In this document: one piece after another, positions 22,136 through 64,000 of the stretch
How positions within the stretch are numbered: the stretch's first letter is position 1
Layout: each line of letters opens with the position of its first letter
From: Chaenocephalus aceratus
Taxonomy: Eukaryota > Chordata > Actinopteri > Perciformes > Channichthyidae
Direction: 5' to 3'
Length of the DNA stretch: 64,000 nt
Assembly (NCBI GenBank): GCA_023974075.1
Contig: CM043801.1
Coordinates: 33,240,248 to 33,304,247, forward strand
Made by a program: the position numbers and the translations under genes
The notes under the pieces: model-generated
Told to the model about the DNA's origin: nothing
Database searches by the model: none
The model's input: only the letters and a program-made list of their open reading frames with translations

Positions 22136-22481
22136 ACACAGAACGTGAAAGGCGCCGGCGTCCCGGCATCTCAAAGGACCTTTTTCTTTTCCAAACGGGA
22201 TGTTTGTTTTGTATACATTGACTGCAGGGGGTCATCCCCCCAGGATAGATCCACACTTGAATATTTTGCCTCTGGCTTGAAAGTTGTTTATCCTTTATCC
22301 TCATGACATTAATGTGGGACTTTTTTTGGGGGGGGGGGGGGGAAGAGAAGGGGAATGTTATGCAGCAAACTGTTGGCCAGCTGGGAATCAAACTGATCTG
22401 GGAAATCTCTGATCAGGGCGTTTTAGCCCAGAGTTATTTATCCCAACCAGCCGGCGATGGGTCGTCCAATTTGAGCGCTTC

Positions 22482-23176
22482 AAGGTCACCTATTGTGCAA
22501 AATCCACTTCTTCACGTCTCTTCTACATCAGCATGTGTCCCCTCTTCTCCACGTCTCTTCTACATCAACACGTGTCCCCTCTTCTCCACGTCTCTTCTAC
22601 ATCAACACGTGTCCCCTCTTCTTCACGTCTCTTCTACATCAACACGTGTCCCCTCTTCTTCATGTCTCTTCTACATCAACACGTGTGTCCTCTTCTCCAT
22701 GTCTCTTCTACATCAACATGTGTCCCCTCTTCTTCACGTCTCTTCTACATCAACATGTGTCCCCTCTTCTTCATGTCTCTTCTACATCAACATGTGTCCC
22801 CTCTTCTCCATGTCTCTTCTACATCAACATGTGTCCCCTCTTCTCCATGTCTCTTCTACATCAACATGTGTCCTACCTCTTCTCCATGTCTCTTCTACAT
22901 CAACATGTGTCCCCTCTTCTTCATGTCTCCTCTACATCAACATGTGTCCCCTCTTCTCTCCATGTCTCTTCTTCATCAACATGTGTCCCCTCTGTGGAAA
23001 GAGACTCTGAAAGTTTCAGGAACAAAGATTCTCTCTCTTTTGATCCATTTCTATAAAAACCTGTCTGAAAATGAGATGATCAGATTTTGGCCACTTTATG
23101 ATGTCATAACGATTATTTTGGCTTGAGTAACCATTAGCCAATCACCAACAAGGTAACAGTATAATAGGGGACCTTT
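22482..23176. mobile_element. Minisatellite-bearing MITE-like transposon, copy 2 (inverted)
   Basis: It begins AAGGTCACCTATTGTGCAAA and ends ATAATAGGGGACCTTT, followed by AA to complete a TTAA-like border. It is the reverse complement of the element at 5587-7277, with a shorter array (about 13 units, 22509-22994) and a deletion in the unique arm. It lies downstream of the nectin4 stop codon, so it is probably transcribed in the 3' UTR. Confidence 0.75.
22509..22994. repeat. 37-bp minisatellite, about 13 units, opposite orientation
   Basis: The units are the reverse complement of those at 6014-7245 (CCCCTCTTCTTCATGTCTCT then TCTACATCAACATGTGT). One unit has a 4-bp interruption near 22873 and another an added CT near 22955. 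CpG-containing ACGTG variants are concentrated at the left end. Confidence 0.95.
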
Positions 23177-23919
23177 AAATAAACAATATTTGGGGGCATT
23201 TGATGGCTTTATTAGACAGTGGAGAGATAATAGGAAATAAGGGTAAGGTTCCTTACCAGACAAGAACTAGAGATGTTATGGATGACCACCAGACATGTTT
23301 CTATCCCAATTAATTTGGTTGACGGCATTTTTTGGCTTCGTTAACCACAATAGCATGTACATTAGAAATCATGTTCTCCTTGAGCGTGTAAGGAAGAAGG
23401 TTCCTGTTACAAGAATGTTTACTGTTATAGCTGCAGGGGCCGCAATCACCCAACCTCTGCTCTGGTGACTTGTACATATGTAAATCCACAAAAGGGAGAG
23501 TCCCAATTTATCCTGACTGCCAACACAAGGTGCCTCGTTTGCAATCCTTCAGGGAGGAACATACAGACGGGGACACCGTTTCTGAGCTCTCATGCCTGGT
23601 CATGTCAAGAGTCAACTGTCCTCAAAGCTTTGGTGTGTTCAGCCCGGATGCAGCAGCTGATGTGTGTGTAACAGATGTATGTAAATAAGGACGAGCTATA
23701 AGGAGATACTGTATAAATGTAAGTCATTAAAGTTCAACTACAAGTGTCAAAAAGGATGCAGACCTGAACAGAGACGGTTACACGCAGCTAACTGGTATCC
23801 AGACCCAACCAGCAGAGCACCGATCTGCATCGGCGTCCCGGTTGTGTCGAAATGTACATTTTGTTTATTTACTCAGTGTTTTTCTATGCAATTGAAAAAG
23901 AGACATGAATGTTAAAAGG

Positions 23920-23925
23920 TTTATT
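23920..23925 (-). terminator. Candidate polyadenylation signal of the zinc-finger gene
   Basis: On the minus strand this reads AATAAA, about 430 bp beyond the zinc-finger stop codon. Another AATAAA lies at 23864-23869. Either would place the convergent 3' ends of the nectin and zinc-finger genes within a few hundred bases of each other. Confidence 0.35.
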
Positions 23926-24353
23926 TGTAAACGTACAGCGTATGAGTCGTTGTTCTTTTTAAAACTTCAAACAATACTTTGTGTTACCTCAAACATGAAG
24001 ATAGAGGGATCATAGATCGCATTTTTTTAAACTTATATTAGATTTCCTGGTTTACAGGTTATCATTATTTCTGATAACTGAAATAATGTTCATGTGTAGA
24101 TTTGCAAGGTTTACCATCGTGCGAGAGGTGCGGGAAGTCCCCACATGGGTTGTCTCGATGAATCTCTTAACTGGCTGGGTTAACGAACAGTACACAAGTC
24201 CAACAATGACTCTTTACACTCTGTCAAAGTTAAAATATGTTTTAAAATAAAGAACGAATGCACAGTAAAATCAGTCGGCTACATTACTCTTTAGTATTAT
24301 AAAAAGGGAATTGGTTAGTTCACCTCGACACACATATTTCCTCACCACAACCT

Positions 24354-30540
<6,187 letters not shown>

Positions 30541-32440
30541 GTTGTTTCCCTCTGCGGTGACGGGACGTGTTCACTAACTTTATATGTGCGACAAATCACA
30601 CGACAGTGACAACGTCTGTGGTTTACATAACGGTTGGTGTTTGAGACGAAAAACATGGAAGTGTGATACAATAGTAACAGGAAATGGAAACTGGTCATGT
30701 GATTGAGGATCTACGGCGCGGGCGGAGGGACAAAAAGGCCTCAGCAGGAAATCGAACGCTAAAAACAAACCGCACATTCAGGCTCCTCTGCACTCGTTTT
30801 TGCACCCATTTAAGCAACATGTATGCACAATATATTTGTTATAATTGTATTATAGATATCGATGTATGAGCGTGTTCATCACTTTAATGTTGCACTTGGT
30901 AAATGTGCGGTGTATTTGAATTAATGTATACCATTGGGTAGCTTAACATATAATATTAATAATATATAATGTATACATTGATTTATATTTTGTATTAATT
31001 ATCTGCAATGTAGCAAGTAAATAAATCTATAAAATAAATGCAGTGGAGTAAAAAAATACAACATTGCCAACAAAATGTAGTGGAGTAAAAGTATTAAGTA
31101 GCATAATGTGAACATACTCAATTACAACCTTTTATATTATCTTAATCACAATGCTTGGGTAAATGCACTTCCTTAACATAACAAATACACGGTTCATAAC
31201 AAACTTTAATGATAAAGATGCTAAGTCAAAAACATTAAATCCAAAATAATAAGATCCAATGTTTAAAATAATGTGAAAGGCCTATGTCAAAATATTGAGA
31301 AACGATGTTGTATCATGGTGAATGGCTCTTAAGTCGAAAATCTTACGATACTACTAAGTCAAAAGTAATTATATACTAAATTAAAGAAAGGAGATACTAA
31401 GTCAAAATATTTAAAGTTTTATGTTTTATGCTAAGTCACTACTTAGAAGAAATGGGCATCCATAACAAATCATACAAAAAACCCTCCTAAACACAGTAAA
31501 TACTAGCTTTATAACAACCTATAATGTTGTTGTGTGTATGTATTTATGTATGTATGTATGCAGGGGAGAAAACGGTAATTAAGCTTGTGGCAAAACACTG
31601 TTTGTGGGACCAGCTTGCTGTAGTTTGAGTTAGATATGTGCAGCCGTGCTTCCTAATTTTGTCCACTAGATGAGGCTCTATTTCCATGAGAACACAACAG
31701 CTGAGGTCAAGTCACCTTCTCTCAAAAGAAACACACTATTAAAGCATTGGCCAATAAAAAACCCAGATACTTTATTGTAATTCGGTCAGTCTCAAACTGT
31801 GCAACACATTCAATCAGTGGCCATCTGTTAACATAATCCTTACAATAAAATAAAAACATTTCCCTTTAAGTTCTCCAATTTGTTGCAGATCAAAGACCTT
31901 TGGTGAGACAATAAAGATGGAAACTAACACAAGCAGTAGCCAATGAGGTTGCATTCGGGAGCTCAAACTAACTTTGCCAGAAAATGTTTGCACCAAGTGT
32001 TTGAAGTGGTTTAAGCTAAAGTCATCGGTCAAAAGGTACTTTTTAGTGACAACATTTACAACATTGAAAATATTACATATAGTCAAAGTCAAATTCATGT
32101 TGTGTTGCTGTATGCCTATTTTTTTTACCATTTTAAAGCACTGTTAACAGCATGTAATAGAAGTGATGGACAACTGAAATGTGCAAATTGTAAAAACAAA
32201 AATGATGTTGATAATTCTTCTTTTTAAGTAAACTTAGAAAACCTCCTATTATTTATCAAATGTTATTTATATTTTTAAATACTTCAGGTATATTATTATT
32301 ATTTTATTATTGTTGTTGTTGTTGTAATTTATATTATAATTAATTATCATCATTATTATTATTAACCGTTAAAGGGGTTTAACACGCCTGGCCATTGATT
32401 GGTTAATCCACCTGCCAATCAAACGTGGGCGGGGCCAGTG
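30541..32440. promoter_or_regulatory. Intergenic region between divergent zinc-finger and TESK2 genes
   Basis: Next to the zinc-finger start is a short GC-rich patch (30700-30735). The middle (30800-32350) is AT-rich with no gene or element I can identify. Near the TESK2 side there is a CCAAT at 32415-32419 and a GC box GGGCGGGGCC at 32429-32438. Promoter assignment is from motifs only. Confidence 0.45.
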
Positions 32441-32864
32441 GGAGTTTACTCGGGTGAGAGCGAAGAGACGACGGAGCTGTCAAACAGCAACAATCGCCTG
32501 AAATATTATCCCGGGCGGTACAACAAACATCGTACTTTGCTCTTTTGTGGAAACAAGGACGACCGGAGCAGTCTTCGAGTTCGCCTTTTGCATTAACCTT
32601 AAGGAAATCTTGACTTTTAAATGGTTAGCGACGAAAAACTTCCTGTTTGGTGTTTGTTGGTGGTTCTCAGGCTAATGTTTGTTAGCTTTTCGCTTAGCTC
32701 GAGTTTTGTTGACAAACTAGCATTCCTTGCTAGTTTCTGAGCAGCTGCGTTTCCAGCTTCAGGGGGTCGTGGTCGTTGTTTTGACAAGTGCTGTAAAGTT
32801 GGGAATGGCATGTGGGGACCCCGCTTGAGTTATTCATGCACACATCTCCATGACTTGATAACAG
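32440..32864 (+). other. tesk2: Probable non-coding first exon of TESK2
   Basis: Just downstream of the CCAAT and GC box the sequence is moderately GC-rich and ends in a strong donor (ACAG|GTAAGT at 32865). No long reading frame is present. The start coordinate is a guess from the promoter motifs. Confidence 0.45.
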
Positions 32865-35800
32865 GTAAGTCCGTTTTACATTTTTACAACGATGATACTG
32901 ACTGCTTTGGTTTGTTTACACAGAGGTGGAAGAAGTACCAAAGTAAGTAAGTAGTAAAAGTAGGAATACTCGTGAAAGTCCATTAAAAATGCTATTCAAG
33001 CAAAACTGGTAGCACACACTTCGGGAAAGCATCTAACAGAAGAACCGTGACATTTTAGATCACATGTATAATCTCATTTTTAGCAATAGTATACATCGGG
33101 ATTCTTGAAAAAAAACTTTATTTAAAAATCCTGCGTATGAAGTATTTTTTTACACTGCGTAGACCTATGTGTGCATGTCTTTGGTATTCAACCTGTTATC
33201 AGGCACATAGATGACAAATCATTGATTTAGCTACTTGTCGTTTTTAAGAAACAGCCATTTAATTCTACTAAAATATAATGACATTTAGTCAAAATACTAA
33301 ATGGAACAAGGATAACTCAACGAAAAATGTTTGACCAATCTTAAACATTATTACGATTTGTGCCACCCCACACACTATACCAACATAGTCAGTTTCAGGT
33401 CAGGAATGGGTTAATATGACTTACCAAGCTGTCTTGGCAGCATTAACTCATTAACTGTCTCTGGTATCCACATAATGAGCAGGTTTTTTCTCTGCCCCAT
33501 GGACTTGTTCATTACTTTAAACCCTTGAGGAATGACCGGTATGCAGCAGCTCACATATCTTTGCAATTCAACACAATAGATTGTGGTCAGATAAGAGGCT
33601 TCTATTCACTTTTGTTGAATGTGACCTTGCTCAAATACTTGGTTTAATTGCTCTTTTAGTGAATGTAGGTCCCTCAATCACTCGCATGAGAAAAGGTCAG
33701 CGGATTACTAAAACACAGATTATTTTATTAATAGACGCCTGAAAGGATCAGTAGATATTCTCACGTTTAAACGTTTGTTTTATCTTCATTCGAGATGCAC
33801 GTACACAGTATTTCTCTATAACAAGTAACTGTCCCTCACACACTCACACACGCCCGCGTACTACCTCTTGCCCGAGACACAGGCTGCACCCTATCATTAT
33901 AACATCACTTAACTTTTTGATTTATCGCTGACGGTTTCTATTAGTCTGTAATCCAGCGGGACGCAGCTGGATAGTGTTCAGTCCCCAACACTACTGTTAA
34001 AACATATGGCCCGAGGCTGCTTCGGAGATGTCCCATCTGTTTTGGAGTAGCAACAAGCCACATTTTATAGACCGGCTTTAAAAAGTCCACCCTTTTCCAT
34101 GAAGAGGGCCTTTGCTGTGGTGTCTTAAATGCATGTCTTTTGGATATGTAGGCAACAGGGTTTGGTTTAGAAACAAATATAGTTATGTACGCTGGTGGCT
34201 TGCCTATTCTGCCTTTTTTAGCATCACGATGATATTCCTCAGCATAACTCACTTAGCTCGTACATTACAGGTGTGCTATGATCCTATTTGTAAACTATGT
34301 CGTGTCTTCGCTCGTCTTCCCTGTAGTTTGGGATGTTTGTTTACCGGCTGATGCTGCGTGCGTGATGTGTGTTTACTGCAGGAGTGGGTGTAAAGAAATG
34401 TTTTGGTTGTCAGTTTACTGCTTTGGGCTGGAATCATCCTCCTGAATGAGGGGTGATTCCAGCCCACCCGCTGTGACTTGTCGAGTAACACAGAATTGTG
34501 CGTTCTTATTTGTTTGCGTCGTTTCTATCACTGAAATTCTAGTAAGCGTAGGAAGGTTGTGTTAGCTGGACTCGCCTGACCACTATGTGGGTGTGTGGGT
34601 ACAGAAGCTCTTCTCTGCTGGCTGTTTTCAACCAAGCGGGGTTTTTATATCTGTCCTTGCCGACCTGTAGCGCTACAGTGAGTCTCTGATCCCGCCGCGG
34701 GGCTGATGGGAAAGCTGCTGAAATGAAAAAGCAAAGCCTCGGCCCTGGTACTTGTGGCTTGCATTTTTATTGGCGCTGGTGCTTTTTATTTCTGTCGTAC
34801 CACTTCAACAAGGAAGAAAATGAAGTGTTATTGCAGAGAACTAGGATAGTGGGGGATGAAAAGCCTTTTAAGGATGTTGCTGGGACAGGGAATGATGTCA
34901 GGAGTCGTCCAGTAGATCTACTCTAGTGTCTGATGTAATGCTAACACAGCAGAATCTGGCTGTCTCATATCAAAGCTGTTTTTAGTATCTGATCTCATGG
35001 GACCTCTCCTTGGCCTAGGATTCACTGTTTGTGTTTCTGCGTTAGTTTATTATTGGCCTCTTCAGTGTATTTCCTTTCATTTGGCTGCAACTTGTTGTCT
35101 TTTGTACACTTAACATTTCTGACAACCTCCGTCATATAACAGCATTGCATGTAAGTACATCCATGTCAGGGTGCGGGGTGGCAGGCTTTGTAAAACCAAT
35201 AGTGTGAATTGACCATGACTGTTTTATGATGCTCACTGCGAGGCACTAGTGCGAGGGGATAGTTCAACATCAAAGGAAAAGTTAGTCATTGTTTAACTTC
35301 CATTATTTAAAAGCAGTTAAAGTTACATTTTGACACAAGTGTAACTCTACGGCAGCTTTCTTAAACACAACTGAAGTGGATGGAAAACACCCATCTATTA
35401 GTATTGACCTATTAGTCTGCTTATCCATTACAGGGCTGTTGGGAGTTTGCTTCTCTGATTAACCTGGAGTTTTGTTTACAACTCGTGTAACTCCCCAAAG
35501 TCGAGTTTTACTCCACTTTTCTTCCATTGTAGAAAATATATTCACGACGTGACTCAACGTGTCTTATCAACCAAATAGATCTTTCCCTGGAATAAAGTTA
35601 GATATGAATGCTGCATTGTTTGAGGGTAAAGCCCTTTAGTCATGCACCTCCTTTCCTGTTACCCTTTGTACCCTGCTGATTTTGTTTTGGATGGCAGAAA
35701 GGTCCGGGACCTGAGCTATTCCTTGGCTAATCTCCCATAATTGGACAATCGGCCCCTATTACAGCCATTACATTTGGGCCTGTTGAGCAATAGTGGCTTG

Positions 35801-35882
35801 TCTCCTCCATCCTAGGCCAGGCAGCTGCTAATACACCTTTATTATCATTTAGGATTTTTAATTATTGTTTTTATTTCTTTAG
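32865..35882 (+). other. TESK2 intron 1
   Basis: No exon or clear transposon is visible apart from a short TACTTTTACT-type repeat fragment at about 32920-32990. The rest is unremarkable AT-rich sequence. Confidence 0.5.

Positions 35883-64000
<28,118 letters not shown>

Larger units (their letters stand above)
22136..23750 (+). other. Probable 3' UTR of nectin4
   Basis: No further exon follows the stop. The region holds a G-run (22329-22342) and a complete minisatellite-bearing transposon (22482-23176). A possible polyadenylation signal ATTAAA lies at 23726-23731. The true 3' end is not determinable from sequence alone. Confidence 0.5.

Overview
The window is vertebrate DNA, almost certainly from a ray-finned fish. 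Genes are split into short exons by long introns. The introns are full of fish-type small DNA transposons, a Tc1 element and very long GT/CA microsatellites. There are no prokaryotic gene arrangements. I cannot name the species.

Three protein-coding genes can be assembled from exons. (1) Plus strand, 794-22135: an 11-exon gene for a nectin adhesion receptor, best matching nectin-4 (signal peptide, V-set plus two C-type Ig domains, one membrane segment, nectin-4-like tail). (2) Minus strand, 30540 to 24354: a two-exon C2H2 zinc-finger gene of 391 residues. It lies tail-to-tail with the nectin gene and its 5 kb intron is almost entirely transposons. (3) Plus strand, from about 32.4 kb past the right edge: the 5' two-thirds of TESK2, a LIM-kinase-related protein kinase, with a non-coding first exon, eight coding exons inside the window and the kinase core up to just after APE. 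The zinc-finger and TESK2 genes are head-to-head, with about 1.9 kb between the first exons.

Nectin-4 acts in cell-cell contacts and TESK2 in actin/cofilin control. Nothing in the window shows that the three genes work together; they look like ordinary neighbours.

The accessory DNA holds most of the unusual structure. Two inverted copies of one transposon, each carrying a 37-bp minisatellite (about 33 and about 13 units), sit in nectin intron 1 and in the nectin 3' UTR. TTAA-flanked MITEs, several hAT-type elements with 8-bp target duplications (some with traces of transposase zinc-finger domain), two Harbinger-like elements, a decayed Tc1 copy and a transposon nest in TESK2 intron 2 fill the rest. 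Microsatellites abut several splice sites.

Three exons of recognised genes contain single-base length errors, mostly in homopolymers, that break otherwise well-conserved frames (nectin exon 10, TESK2 coding exons 2 and 3). I read these mainly as consensus errors of a long-read assembly, though gene decay cannot be excluded. I found no convincing new biological system. The most original features are the inverted minisatellite-bearing transposons flanking the nectin gene and the microsatellite-based splice acceptors.
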